Shown: positions 1-8,419 of the stretch, piece after piece
How positions within the stretch are numbered: position 1 is the stretch's first letter
Layout: the number at the start of each line of letters is the position of its first letter
NCBI GenBank assembly: GCA_020431405.1
Contig: JAGQIK010000216.1
Span: 1 to 58,227, forward strand
DNA length: 58,227 bases
Direction of reading: 5' to 3'
Source of the DNA: Myxococcales bacterium
GTDB taxonomy: Bacteria > Myxococcota_A > Polyangia > GCA-2747355
Notes under the pieces: model-generated
What the model was told of the DNA's origin: nothing
What the model saw: only the letters and a program-made list of their open reading frames with translations
Database searches by the model: none
Program-made: the position numbers and the translations under genes

Positions 1-291
1 AGCGCGGCGGCGAGCGGCGCGGCGACGGCGCCCCAGCGCAAGCTGCAGGTCATCATGTTCTCGACGTCGTGGTGCCCTTCGTGTCGAGCGGCGCGCGCCT
101 TCTTTCAGAGCAAGGGCGTTCCGTTCCGCGAGTTCGATGTCGAGCGCAACCCGCAGGCGGCGCGTGCCTACGTCGCCATCGCGCGCAAGCACGGCCTGAG
201 GCCCGGCGCCGTGCCGCTGATCGTGATCAACGGAAAGGTCTATCAGGGCTTTTCGCGGCTGCAGATCGCGTCGGCGCTAAACCAGGGATGA
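1..291 (+). CDS. Glutaredoxin-like C-terminal domain, 5'-truncated by window edge
   Basis: The frame is open from the first base, so the true start lies outside the window. The visible 96 residues begin with an Ala/Ser-rich linker and then form a thioredoxin-fold domain. It has a CPSC redox motif (C25 and C28 of the visible part) after a beta strand ending in FSTSW, and a later VPLIVING segment that supplies the cis-proline of the glutathione/thiol site. The length after the CPSC motif matches a single glutaredoxin domain of about 80 residues. A GFSRLQIASAL ending fits the last helix. The low-complexity linker suggests it is the C-terminal domain of a larger, possibly envelope-anchored protein. 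The role is probably thiol-disulfide exchange; the partner is unknown. Confidence 0.8.
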   Translation, partial: SAAASGAATAPQRKLQVIMFSTSWCPSCRAARAFFQSKGVPFREFDVERNPQAARAYVAIARKHGLRPGAVPLIVINGKVYQGFSRLQIASALNQG

Positions 292-347
292 GCTGCGAGG
301 GCCCGTCAGCCCCTCGCGAGACAACTAGCTCTCAGCTGCCCCAGGCC

Positions 348-1901
348 CTAGGTGCCACAGCCGGTGACGACGCGCACGTCGTCGATGAAGACGCCCTCGG
401 CGAGGTTGGCCCAGTTGTCGACGGTGTCGAACTCGAAGCTGAGCGTCACGCTGCTGCCAGCGAGCGCCGAGAGATCGACCTCGATCGGGATCCAACGCCG
501 GTAGCTCGACGCCGGCACCGTCGCCGCGCTCTTTTGCCACAGCGTCTGGCTGCCGGCTTTGACGCGCAGCACGTCGGCGCTGTCGCTGGTCTCCACGTCG
601 AGGTAGACCCAGAAGAAGAGCGCCGCCTTCTGTCCCGCGGGCAGCGCGATGGCTGCGCGCGTGGCGCTGCCCTTGTTAGCGGCGCCGCTGTCGTAGTTGC
701 CGCTGCTGCTTTTGCCATACCACAGCGCCTTGCTGCCGCCGTGCGCGCGCCGCGTCGAGACCTGCCAGCCGACGCCGTTGTTGGCCGCATCGAGCGTGAA
801 GACCGTGCTCGTGCCTTCGAGGTCTTCGCCGGCGCTGGTCGCGCCGCTCTTGGCGCTCCAGTCGTCGCCGCTCTGCGCCGACGTGCAGACGCCGCAGCCG
901 CTCGCGCTCGGCACGCCCTCGTTGATGCAGACGTCGGCGATGCGGCACTTGCCGCTGGCCGGCGAGAAGCTCGTCTGGCTGCGCGCCGGATCGCAGACGC
1001 CGCAGGCGCCATCGGTGGCGCCCGACGCCAGGCACTGACCGTCGATGGCGCAGCTTTGCGGCGTGATCGTCCAGCTGCTGTTGCTCTTGGCGGGATCACA
1101 AACGCCGCAGCCGCTGCTGTCCTTCTCGCCAGGCGCGTAGCAGGCGCTGCCGATCTGACACTGGTTGGGCAGCGGCGTCCACGCGCTGGTGCTCGTCGCC
1201 ACGTCGCACTGCCCACAGCCGGTGTCGCGACGCTCTTTGTCGGCGTAGCAGGTGCTGTTGATGTTGCAGAAGCCGGCCTTGAGCTTGTTGCTGCAGCCAC
1301 CCTTGCCGTCGCAAGCGTCGTCGGTGCACTCGAGGTTGTCGCTGCAGTTGTAGCTGTCACCGGTGCAGCCGGTCTCGGTGCAGCGATCGTTCTTGGTGCA
1401 GTCGTTGCCGTCGTCGCAGGTGCCGCCAGCGGCGAGCGTCCAGCGCGTGGGGCTCTTGGTCGGATCGCACGCGCTGCACGGATCGTCGGGGCGGCGGTCG
1501 CCGCTGACGAAGCACTTGATCTCGCTGCCGCCGTTGGGCTTTGGCACCGAGAGCGCGCAGGTGTCTTTCTTGGGCTTGTTCTCGCACTTGCCCTGGCCGA
1601 GGCAGACGTCGGTGGTGCAGTCGAGGCCGTCGTCACAGTTCTGGCGGCGCTCGGCGCGGCAGTAGCCGTCGTCGCCGCAGATCGGGTTGATCGCGCACTC
1701 GTCGTGCGCGTTGCAGGGCTGGCCGGGGTTGGTGCACTCGAACAGCGGCGGCGCGTCACCGCCGCCGTCGGGACGCGGCGGGCGCGTATCGTTGCCGCCG
1801 CCGCTGTCGCCGCAAGCGGCAGCGCCGCAGGCCAGTGCGAGCGCGGCGGCGGCGCAGAGGATCGAGCGGGTGAGCTGATGGAAGCTAGGCTGATACGACA
1901 T
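348..1901 (-). CDS. Cys-rich repeat lipoprotein with C-terminal jelly-roll-like domain (paralog A)
   Basis: 517 residues. The N terminus is a signal peptide running into a lipobox-like ALACGAAAC, so it is probably an outer-surface lipoprotein. After a Pro/Asp/Gly linker come many short Cys modules, several of the form GCGVCDP..S..W followed by a C.I...CY element about 40 residues later. These look like disulfide-rich repeats (Dickkopf/EGF-like in style). The last ~160 residues lack that pattern and form a beta-rich domain ending in FEFDTVDNWAN..EGVFIDDV, which resembles the MAM/immune-inhibitor-A type carbohydrate-binding jelly roll. The gene follows its close paralog at 1934-3598 by only 32 bases and is probably co-transcribed. 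Specific function unknown; adhesion or substrate binding is an inference. Confidence 0.8.
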   Translation of the reverse strand: MSYQPSFHQLTRSILCAAAALALACGAAACGDSGGGNDTRPPRPDGGGDAPPLFECTNPGQPCNAHDECAINPICGDDGYCRAERRQNCDDGLDCTTDVCLGQGKCENKPKKDTCALSVPKPNGGSEIKCFVSGDRRPDDPCSACDPTKSPTRWTLAAGGTCDDGNDCTKNDRCTETGCTGDSYNCSDNLECTDDACDGKGGCSNKLKAGFCNINSTCYADKERRDTGCGQCDVATSTSAWTPLPNQCQIGSACYAPGEKDSSGCGVCDPAKSNSSWTITPQSCAIDGQCLASGATDGACGVCDPARSQTSFSPASGKCRIADVCINEGVPSASGCGVCTSAQSGDDWSAKSGATSAGEDLEGTSTVFTLDAANNGVGWQVSTRRAHGGSKALWYGKSSSGNYDSGAANKGSATRAAIALPAGQKAALFFWVYLDVETSDSADVLRVKAGSQTLWQKSAATVPASSYRRWIPIEVDLSALAGSSVTLSFEFDTVDNWANLAEGVFIDDVRVVTGCGT

Positions 1902-1933
1902 AAGGAGCGCAGTTTAAGCGCCCGCGCGCGCCG

Positions 1934-3598
1934 CTAGCAACCTTCGTAGAAGGTGATGTTGTCGATGAAGACGCCTTCATCCGAGTTGGAGAACTCGTCC
2001 TGCGTATCGAAGCTCCACTCGAGCTTGATCGTCTTGCCGGCGTGCGCGCTGAGGTCGACGACGACCTCGACCCACTGGCGATACGTGCTGATGCTGCTCT
2101 TCGACCACAGCACCGTCGACGTGCCGGAGATCTTGAGGTCGAGGTTGTCGTAGAGCGGATCGAGCTCGACGTCGAGGTAGATCCAGAAGCGCAGGCCCGC
2201 CTTCTTGCCGGCCGTCAGCGTCAGCGACGGCGTCGTCAGCGTGCCGCTGTTGCGGAAGCCGTCGTCGTAGTCGCCGGTGGTCGGGTTGCCGTAGTAGATC
2301 GAGTACGTGCCGGCGCCGGCGCGGCGGTTGCTCACCTGCCAGCCGACGGTGCTGCTCGTGTTGGCCACCACGTAACCGCCGAGCATGTTGTTCTCGAAGT
2401 CGTCGTTGGTGACGTTGGTGCTGCCGGCCTTGGTCCACGCACCCGGCGCGCCAGCGTACGAGCAGACCAGACAGCCCGCGGCGGGATCGGGCGCCACCGG
2501 GCCGGCGGCGTCGTCGTAGCACTTCTTGCCGATCAGGCACTTGTTGGTCAGCGGCGAGTAGGCCGTCTTCGACTTGGTCGGATCACACGCGGCGCAGCCG
2601 GTGCTGTCCTTGTCGCCGGGGTTTACGCACTTGCCGTCGACGAGGCAGTTGTTGGTGGTCACCGTCCAGCCGGTGGCGTTGGTCGAGGGGCTGCACTCGG
2701 CGCAGGTGCCTGCCGAAGTGAACTTGTCGCCCTGCTGGTAGCACTTGCTGTCGATGGTGCAGACGCCCGACAGCGGCGTGAACGCGGTGGTGCTCTTGGA
2801 CGGGTCACACTCGGCGCAGCCGGTGCTGTCCTTTTCGCCGGGCGTGTAGCACTTGCCGCCGACCAGACAGTGCAGCGTCAGCGCCGTCCACGCGGTGGTG
2901 CTCTTGGACGGATCGCACTCGTTGCAGCCGGTCGCGTCGCGCTCTTTGCCCTTGTAGCACTGGCCGTTGATCAGACACGAGTCGGCCATCAGCTTGTTGG
3001 CGACGCAGCCACCCTTGCCATCGCAGATGTCTTCGGTGCAGCTGAGGTTGTCCTGGCACTTGTCGCGGAAGTCGGTGCCCTGGCAGGTGCCGGCGTTGCA
3101 GTAGTCGTCCTTGGTGCAGCTGTCGCCGTCGTCGCAAGCACCGCCGTTGGCGGGGCTCCAAGCGACCTTGTCCTTGTCCGGATCGCACACGCGGCAGCCG
3201 TCGGCGCTCTCGCGATCGTCCTTGTTGAAGCACTTGATGACGCTGGTGCCGTCGCTGCCCTTGACCGGCAGCGCGCAGGTGCCGTCCTTGGGCATGTTCT
3301 CGCACTTGCCCTGGCCGAGGCAGGTGTCGGTGGTGCAGTCGAGCCCGTCGTCGCAGTTCTGGTAGCTCTGCGGGCGGCACAGACCGTCTTGGCCGCAGGT
3401 GGGGTTGATCGCGCACGGATCGTGCGGGTTGCACGCGCCGCCAGGGTTGCTGCAGGGCTCGAGCTTGGTGCCGGGCGGAAGGTCCGCGCCGCCGTCTTGG
3501 TTGGTGTTGGGCGTGTCGCTGTTGGGGGTATCGCCACTATCTCCGCACGCGACGAGCAGCAGCATCGACGCGGCGACCAAGTACGGAATACAGCGCAT
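1934..3598 (-). CDS. Cys-rich repeat lipoprotein with C-terminal jelly-roll-like domain (paralog B)
   Basis: 554 residues, starting MRCIPYLVAASMLLLVAC, a classic lipoprotein signal with lipobox LVAC (C18). It has the same architecture as the downstream gene at 348-1901: an Asn/Thr/Asp linker, a conserved CNPHDPCAINPTCG block, DGLDCTTDTCLGQGKCEN, a series of repeated DSTGCAECDPSKSTTAF-type modules, and a C-terminal beta domain ending in DTQDEFSNSDEGVFIDNITF. It carries one more Cys module than its partner, consistent with tandem gene duplication followed by module gain or loss. AG-rich sequence just upstream of the ATG can serve as the ribosome site. Surface display and binding are inferred; no catalytic motif is seen. 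Confidence 0.82.
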   Translation of the reverse strand: MRCIPYLVAASMLLLVACGDSGDTPNSDTPNTNQDGGADLPPGTKLEPCSNPGGACNPHDPCAINPTCGQDGLCRPQSYQNCDDGLDCTTDTCLGQGKCENMPKDGTCALPVKGSDGTSVIKCFNKDDRESADGCRVCDPDKDKVAWSPANGGACDDGDSCTKDDYCNAGTCQGTDFRDKCQDNLSCTEDICDGKGGCVANKLMADSCLINGQCYKGKERDATGCNECDPSKSTTAWTALTLHCLVGGKCYTPGEKDSTGCAECDPSKSTTAFTPLSGVCTIDSKCYQQGDKFTSAGTCAECSPSTNATGWTVTTNNCLVDGKCVNPGDKDSTGCAACDPTKSKTAYSPLTNKCLIGKKCYDDAAGPVAPDPAAGCLVCSYAGAPGAWTKAGSTNVTNDDFENNMLGGYVVANTSSTVGWQVSNRRAGAGTYSIYYGNPTTGDYDDGFRNSGTLTTPSLTLTAGKKAGLRFWIYLDVELDPLYDNLDLKISGTSTVLWSKSSISTYRQWVEVVVDLSAHAGKTIKLEWSFDTQDEFSNSDEGVFIDNITFYEGC

Positions 3599-3714
3599 GG
3601 TCTCTCTCTCTGTCGGTTAGAAAAGGCGCAGAACGTTAAGCGGCGCTACTTAGCACGGCCATCGGGCGAGGGTCCAACCACAATTCCCCCGATGTCAGAT
3701 GGAAAGCCCGCGGC

Positions 3715-3733
3715 GTCGTGGTAGACTCACGAC
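3715..3733. promoter_or_regulatory. Inverted repeat GTCGTG-N7-CACGAC upstream of the metalloprotease
   Basis: A perfect 6-base inverted repeat with a 7-base spacer lies 18 bases before the metalloprotease ATG, in the 153-base gap between divergent genes. The geometry suits a dimeric repressor site or a leader hairpin. No regulator is identified. Confidence 0.35.
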
Positions 3734-3751
3734 CCGCATCGCGAGGTCTTC

Positions 3752-5164
3752 ATGCGCCGCACCTTACATCTTGTATTTATTGCAATAATCGCGATTGTCG
3801 CACCCGCCGCCGAGGCCGCGCCGCACGACGTGCACGTGGCCGCGCAGCCCGAGCTGCACGCCAGCGCCAAGACGCTCTTTCACTACGGGCGCGACTACGT
3901 CGTGAGCAAGAGCTGCATCGACACGAGCGGCTTCACGCCGATCGCCGATCCCAACTTCAACCTCGTCGTCTATCTCAACTTCGACGGCGAGAAGCTCACC
4001 GCTGGCGGCAACGACTCGCGCACCAACCAGACGACGCTGATCACCGTGCCCGAGCTCGACTATCCGGCGCTCAGCTGGGACAAGTTCGGCGGCCGCGACA
4101 CCGCGGAGAAGAAGATCCTCGACGAGCTCAAGATCCTCTTCGGCGAGTACGCGCTCGAGTTCGTCACCACGCGCCCAGCCAGCGGCGACTACACGATGGT
4201 GATGGTCGGCGGCGTCGGCACCAACGTCAAAAAGGGCAGCCCCGGCACCGTCGGCATCGCGCCGCTCGACTGCAAGAACAACAACAAGAACGACCTCGCG
4301 GTGGTCTTTGGCGACAAGGTCTCGTCGGCGCAGAAGGTCGCCTTCGTCATCGCGCACGAGCTCGGTCACACGCTCGGCCTGGTGCACGTCAACGACAACC
4401 GCGCGATCATGAACCCTGGGCTGACGAGCGAGACGTGCTGTTTCGTCGAGGCCAGCCTCACCGAGCCCGGGCAGTGCTCGCGCGGCTCGACGCAAGACGC
4501 CAAGAAGATCCTCACCGAGAACGTCGGCACCGGTCAGGGCGACCAGATCCCGCCGCTGGTGTGGTTCGTGCGGCCGGGCGACGACGCGCTGCTGCCGTCG
4601 AGCTTCAGCATCGAGGTCGGCGCCGCCGATGACCTGCGTGTCGCGCGTGTCGATCTATACGTCGACGGCGAAAAGAAGCTCGAGCTCGACCGACCACCCT
4701 ACGTCCTGTCGCTGCGCGACATGGCCGACGGCGAGCACACGCTGCGCGCGGTGGCTTGGGACTTCAAGCCCAACCAGGTCAGCGCCGAGATCAAGGTCAC
4801 CGTCGACAAGCGCTGTCCCGCCGACGGCACGTGCTACCTCGGCGCCGGCGGTGTGGGCGCCAGCTGCGAAAACGGCGCCGACTGCACGTCGGGCGCGTGC
4901 GCCTCGAAGGATGGCAGCGGCGTGTGCGTGCAGAAGTGTCAGGCCGCCGGAGACACCTGCCCCGACGGTACGAGCTGCCTCGAGACCGCGGTGGGCACGC
5001 TCGCGTGTGTCGCCGGCGAGGGCTACAACTTGAGCACCTCGGGCGGCGGCTGCACCGTCGGCGCGTCGGACGGCGGCACGCCGCTCGCCGCTGCGCTCGC
5101 AACGCTGTTGCTCGCCTTGGTCGTCATCGGCCGGCGGCGGCGCCGCCGCAGCGCCAGCCGCTAG
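3752..5164 (+). CDS. Secreted zinc metalloprotease with MYXO-CTERM-like tail
   Basis: 470 residues. It starts MRRTLHLVFIAIIAIVAPAAEA, a clear signal peptide. The zinc-binding motif HELGHTLGLVH is at residues 202-212 (ligands H202, H206, H212; catalytic E203) and is followed by an IMNPG Met-turn, so this is a metzincin/M43-type peptidase. Residues ~255-350 are a bacterial Ig-like module (VRPGDDALLPSSFSIEV...). Residues ~355-425 are a Cys-rich domain. The last ~40 residues form a GGGC motif, a hydrophobic helix and an RRRRRR tail, the layout of MYXO-CTERM sorting signals, in which the Cys is cleaved and lipidated by a myxosortase. The enzyme is therefore probably surface-anchored through its C terminus. 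A dedicated promoter probably lies in the divergent gap upstream. Confidence 0.88.
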   Translation: MRRTLHLVFIAIIAIVAPAAEAAPHDVHVAAQPELHASAKTLFHYGRDYVVSKSCIDTSGFTPIADPNFNLVVYLNFDGEKLTAGGNDSRTNQTTLITVPELDYPALSWDKFGGRDTAEKKILDELKILFGEYALEFVTTRPASGDYTMVMVGGVGTNVKKGSPGTVGIAPLDCKNNNKNDLAVVFGDKVSSAQKVAFVIAHELGHTLGLVHVNDNRAIMNPGLTSETCCFVEASLTEPGQCSRGSTQDAKKILTENVGTGQGDQIPPLVWFVRPGDDALLPSSFSIEVGAADDLRVARVDLYVDGEKKLELDRPPYVLSLRDMADGEHTLRAVAWDFKPNQVSAEIKVTVDKRCPADGTCYLGAGGVGASCENGADCTSGACASKDGSGVCVQKCQAAGDTCPDGTSCLETAVGTLACVAGEGYNLSTSGGGCTVGASDGGTPLAAALATLLLALVVIGRRRRRRSASR

Positions 5165-5201
5165 CCGCTAGCCGCTAGCCGCTAGCCGCCAGCCGCTAGC
5201 G
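5155..5201. repeat. CTAGCCG heptamer tandem repeat after the metalloprotease stop
   Basis: About six near-perfect copies of the 7-mer CTAGCCG (one variant CCAGCCG) overlap the stop codon of the metalloprotease and run into the intergenic space. Each copy supplies a TAG, so the stop is effectively repeated. No hairpin with a T-tract is present. Confidence 0.85.
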
Positions 5202-5268
5202 CACACGCGCGCGCGCCCGCGCGACAGACGGCGGACAACCCCGAGGCGCCGTCGCGCGTCTTGGCAAC

Positions 5269-6684
5269 GTGCGCGCTCGCCACGTTCCGATTCTCGCCGC
5301 GCTGCTCGCGTGCGGTGGCTGCTGCCCACCGCCTCCCATCGTGCTGCACCACGTGGCGGGCAGCGTCTTCAGCCTCGCGCCCGTACCGCGGCCTCGCGCG
5401 TCACGCGCTCGCTTGTCCGACAACACGCCAGCCAGCGCGCCGAGCGAGCGAGCGCGCTACGCCGCGTTGATGGCCCGTCTTTCGCGCCTGCGCACGCGCA
5501 CGCGCGCCACCGCGGCCGCCGTGGCAGTGATTCGAGACGGCGCGGTGGTCTTTCGCGGCGGCGTGCCCGACGGCACGCGCACCGCCCGCGCGCGCTTCGT
5601 GTCCGCATCCATGAGCAAGATGATCACCGCGGCGACCGTGCTGGCGCTCGTCGACCGCGGCAAGCTCGCGCTGCATCGACCGATCCGCGGCGTGCTGCGC
5701 GAGCTGGCCGACCAACCACTCGGCGCCGTGACACCCCACCAGCTGCTCACGCACACCGCCGCAGTGGCCGACCTCGGCGGCTGCCCACCCGCCGGCTCGC
5801 CGCGCACGCGCTCGCACCTCGCCGCGCTGCTCCGGCCGCGGCTGCTCGCACCGCCGGGGCTGTTCTTCAACTACTCCAACGGTGGCTACGCCGTGCTCGC
5901 CGCGGTCGTCGAGCGCGTGACCGCGCAGCGCTTCGCCGACGCCGCCACGCGGCTGGTGCTGCATCCCGCCGGCATGAACGGCGCCCGCTATCTGCGCCGC
6001 GGCGAAGCGCCGCCGGCGGATCTCGTGCGCGGCGTGCTGCCGTCGGGCAAGCCGGAGTCGATCGACTACTGGCGCTGCGCGCTGTGGCACGGCTACGGCG
6101 GGCTCGTCGCCACGGTCGACGACTACGCGCGCTTCTTCGCGCTGCTCCTGCGCGGCGGCGCGCCGGTGCTCTCGGCGCGCTCGGCGGCGCTGATGCAGCG
6201 CGCTCACGTGACGATGGACGGCGATCGTCGAAGCTACGGCTACGGCCTGATGCGCGCGATGACTCGCGCCGGTCAGACGTTGATCTTTCACGGCGGCGGC
6301 ACGCCCGCCGTGACGACCCTCGGCATCGTCGCGCCCGAGACGCGGCGCGGCGTGGTGATATTTATCAACGCCATGCTGCCGCTCGGCCCTGCGCTCGGCC
6401 GCAGCCTGCCCGCCGTGCTCGGTGTGAGCGCGCAGCGGCGCCCCTTCCACCCGCCGCGCCCCAGCATCGACATCCTCGAAGCGCTCACCGGGTACTACGT
6501 CGCGCCCGCACCGCTGGGGCGTTTCGTGATCAGCCGGCGCGGCCACACGCTGCGCTTTCAGCCGCTGCTCAGCGCGCGCCAGGCCGTGCCGTCGCGGCTC
6601 ACCGGGCGCTTCGTGCGCGTCGGCGGGCGGCAGTACTTCGTCAGCCGCATCGGCGTGGCCCTACGGCGCGTCAAGCCTAGATGA
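5269..6684 (+). CDS. Beta-lactamase-family serine hydrolase lipoprotein
   Basis: 471 residues from a GTG start. The N terminus MRARHVPILAALLACGGCC has a lipobox ending at C15. The fold is the penicillin-binding-protein/class C beta-lactamase family: SMSK at residues 114-117 (nucleophile S114, K117), YSN at 202-204, and an HGGG motif beginning at H341 in place of KTG, a replacement typical of esterase-, LACTB- and Pab87-type members. A C-terminal beta-rich extension of about 80 residues (ALTGYYVAPAPLGRF...) resembles the accessory domain often found in this group. The substrate cannot be read from the sequence; an esterase or D-aminopeptidase acting at the envelope is as likely as a beta-lactamase. 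It stands alone between non-homologous neighbours. Confidence 0.85.
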   Translation: MRARHVPILAALLACGGCCPPPPIVLHHVAGSVFSLAPVPRPRASRARLSDNTPASAPSERARYAALMARLSRLRTRTRATAAAVAVIRDGAVVFRGGVPDGTRTARARFVSASMSKMITAATVLALVDRGKLALHRPIRGVLRELADQPLGAVTPHQLLTHTAAVADLGGCPPAGSPRTRSHLAALLRPRLLAPPGLFFNYSNGGYAVLAAVVERVTAQRFADAATRLVLHPAGMNGARYLRRGEAPPADLVRGVLPSGKPESIDYWRCALWHGYGGLVATVDDYARFFALLLRGGAPVLSARSAALMQRAHVTMDGDRRSYGYGLMRAMTRAGQTLIFHGGGTPAVTTLGIVAPETRRGVVIFINAMLPLGPALGRSLPAVLGVSAQRRPFHPPRPSIDILEALTGYYVAPAPLGRFVISRRGHTLRFQPLLSARQAVPSRLTGRFVRVGGRQYFVSRIGVALRRVKPR

Positions 6685-6744
6685 CGCGCCGCGACAATCG
6701 ACCATTTCGGGGATGACAGGTTTCAGGCTAAGGTCTGTCTGCTG

Positions 6745-6767
6745 GCGCCGCGAGGCGCTCATTTTCT
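6745..6767 (+). terminator. Possible intrinsic terminator after the serine hydrolase gene
   Basis: GCGCC-GCGA-GGCGC forms a short GC stem with a four-base loop and is followed by TCATTTTCT. The stem is short and the T run is interrupted, so the call is tentative. It sits 60 bases after the hydrolase stop and upstream of the next ATG. Confidence 0.4.
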
Positions 6768-6829
6768 AGGCTCCTAGGGCGCGGACTGAGGCGGGCAACA
6801 CCGGGCGGGGCCGTGCGAGGTTTGCCGCA

Positions 6830-7369
6830 ATGGAAAGCACGCTAACGCGCCTGATCTATCGCGAGTTTTTGCTCGAGCCGGACCTCTATCGCGAGGCGGG
6901 GCTCGAACAGCTTCCGGCCAAGATCGCCCAGGCGATCGAGGTGTCGCCCTCCGAGGCGCTCTCGCGTCTGACGGCCTCGCCGCTGCTCGAGCCGCTCGAT
7001 CTCGAGACGCTGCAGCACCTGGTGGCCGTGCGCGACATGGCCATCATCTCGCGCACGGCGGCCGCGCTCTCGCACGATCTGAAAGAGCCCGCCGTGACCT
7101 ACGACCAGTGCTGTCGCCAAGCGCTGATCTACGCGGTGGCCGGCATGAACGCGCACGTCTACGCCGCGCTGCGCGCCGCCGCCAGCAAAGAGGACAGCTA
7201 CGCGCGCCACCACTACCTCTACTCGCTGCTGCTCGGCCTCGAGGGCGACTACGACCGCGCGCTGTGGGAGCTCGAGATGGCGCTCGAGCGCGAGCCATAC
7301 GCCGAGGCGCGCGTGCGCCTGCGCTTCGCCGCCGAGGTCATCGAGAAGGCGCAGAAGGCGGCCGGCTGA
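6830..7369 (+). CDS. Small helical protein with C-terminal TPR-like hairpin
   Basis: 179 residues, no signal peptide or membrane segment, predicted all-helical. The last ~55 residues (SYARHHYLYSLLLGLEGDYD, then RALWELEMALEREP) have the spacing of a tetratricopeptide repeat. The N-terminal part has no motif I recognise. The start is an ATG at the beginning of the conserved-looking reading frame after a GC-rich leader. It is probably a cytoplasmic scaffold or adaptor; nothing in the neighbourhood indicates a pathway. Confidence 0.7.
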   Translation: MESTLTRLIYREFLLEPDLYREAGLEQLPAKIAQAIEVSPSEALSRLTASPLLEPLDLETLQHLVAVRDMAIISRTAAALSHDLKEPAVTYDQCCRQALIYAVAGMNAHVYAALRAAASKEDSYARHHYLYSLLLGLEGDYDRALWELEMALEREPYAEARVRLRFAAEVIEKAQKAAG

Positions 7370-7381
7370 GCGAGGCCCCGC

Positions 7382-8377
7382 TCAGGGACAGCCGATCGGC
7401 GTGAACGTCAGCGAGCCGACGCCGACGCTCTGCGAGTCCGGATCGGAGCCGGCGCCGGTGCCGTTGGTGTAGGTGATTCGGATCGTGTCGATCGGCGCGG
7501 TGAAGCTCACGCCGAGGTTGCCGATGTCGGCGTTGTTGGCGACGGACTGCGTGCCTTCGACGGTGGTGGCGTTGACGCTCGTGAGGGCCGAGCCGAGCGT
7601 GAGTGTCGGCGTGACGATGGCGCTGTTGCGCAAGCCGACCACGGTGATGCGATCGACCGAGCGCCCATTGCCCGAGCCAGCGCTGTCGATGTCATAGATC
7701 GTGAAGCTGGCGCTCCTGGCGCCGCCGCCGGCGAATCCGCTCACATCGATGCTGACGACGACGCTCTCTGACGCGTTGCCGAAGTCGGTGGTCAGCGAGA
7801 GCGACTCGATGTTGGTCGCGCTGCCAGTGAGCGTCGTGTTGTCGTCGGGCGTGTTGGCCTGATAGGCGCTGGTGTTTCCTGTCGAGGTCACGCTCGCGGT
7901 GCCGTCGCCGAGCGCGAAGGACGCGGTCAACGCGGCGGCCGGATAATCGAGCGTCGTCCAGTCGAGCAGCTCGGGACACGTCAGCGGCGGCGCCGTGTCG
8001 ACGGTGCTGTCGGGCGACGTCGTGTCGACGGTGCTGTCGGGTGACGTGGTGTCGACCGTGCTGTCGGGTGACGTGGTGTCGACCGTGCTGTCGGGTGACG
8101 TCTCGCTGCTGGTGTCAGCCGCACCATCGGACGAGGTCTCGGATCCGGTATCGAGCGGCTGGTCGAGCGCCTGGTCGAGCGGCTGGTCGAGCGCCTGATC
8201 GGGCGCTGCCTCGTCGATCCCTTGATCGGGCAGCGGAGCGCTGTCGGCGTCGAGCGTGCTGTCGACATAGTAGTCTCGGTGTCCCAGATCGACGGACGCG
8301 TCGCCGCCGCTGCTGCTTCGAACGCACCCGCCGAGTGCGAGCGCGAGGACAACCAGACATGAGCTCCAGCGGCGCAC
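7382..8377 (-). CDS. Repeat-linker lipoprotein with C-terminal beta domain
   Basis: 331 residues. The signal MRRWSSCLVVLALALGGC gives lipobox LGGC (C18). Residues ~50-135 are low complexity: first alternating LDQALDQPLD units, then four copies of the nonapeptide DSTVDTTSP encoded by perfect or near-perfect 27-bp repeats. Such Asp/Thr/Ser linkers are typical spacers that hold a domain away from the outer membrane. The last ~190 residues are beta-rich with Ser/Thr/Gly/Asn and end TFTPIGCP. They resemble extracellular domains of the PEP-CTERM or choice-of-anchor type, but no catalytic residues are evident. It has the same design as the lipoprotein at 50108-51109. Confidence 0.78.
   Translation of the reverse strand: MRRWSSCLVVLALALGGCVRSSSGGDASVDLGHRDYYVDSTLDADSAPLPDQGIDEAAPDQALDQPLDQALDQPLDTGSETSSDGAADTSSETSPDSTVDTTSPDSTVDTTSPDSTVDTTSPDSTVDTAPPLTCPELLDWTTLDYPAAALTASFALGDGTASVTSTGNTSAYQANTPDDNTTLTGSATNIESLSLTTDFGNASESVVVSIDVSGFAGGGARSASFTIYDIDSAGSGNGRSVDRITVVGLRNSAIVTPTLTLGSALTSVNATTVEGTQSVANNADIGNLGVSFTAPIDTIRITYTNGTGAGSDPDSQSVGVGSLTFTPIGCP
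7995..8102. repeat. Four tandem 27-bp repeats inside a lipoprotein gene
   Basis: Units begin at 7995, 8022, 8049 and 8076, each encoding the nonapeptide DSTVDTTSP on the minus strand. The copies differ at only a few positions, so copy number is likely to change by slippage or recombination without breaking the frame. Confidence 0.95.
8153..8200. repeat. Two tandem 24-bp (four 12-bp) repeats in the same lipoprotein gene
   Basis: The 24-bp unit starting at 8153 repeats at 8177 with one change, encoding alternating DQAL and DQPL tetrapeptides on the minus strand. Like the 27-bp array next to it, the period is a multiple of three and preserves the reading frame. Confidence 0.9.
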
Positions 8378-8419
8378 GAGCCAAATTGTAGCGCGATCAC
8401 GCAGCGCGGTGGCTGTGGC

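Noticed and set aside
69-1937. Plus-strand open frame opposite the first Cys-rich lipoprotein
   Set aside because: Translation is repetitive Ala/Val/Arg without motifs, whereas the minus strand encodes a signal peptide, Cys modules and a conserved C-terminal domain with a close paralog next door.
2042-3724. Plus-strand open frame opposite the second Cys-rich lipoprotein
   Set aside because: Same reasoning: shadow of the minus-strand gene, Val/Ala/Arg-rich and featureless.
7995-8200. Repeat cluster considered as a CRISPR array
   Set aside because: Units are directly adjacent, encode in-frame peptides of a lipoprotein and have no spacers; no cas genes are present.
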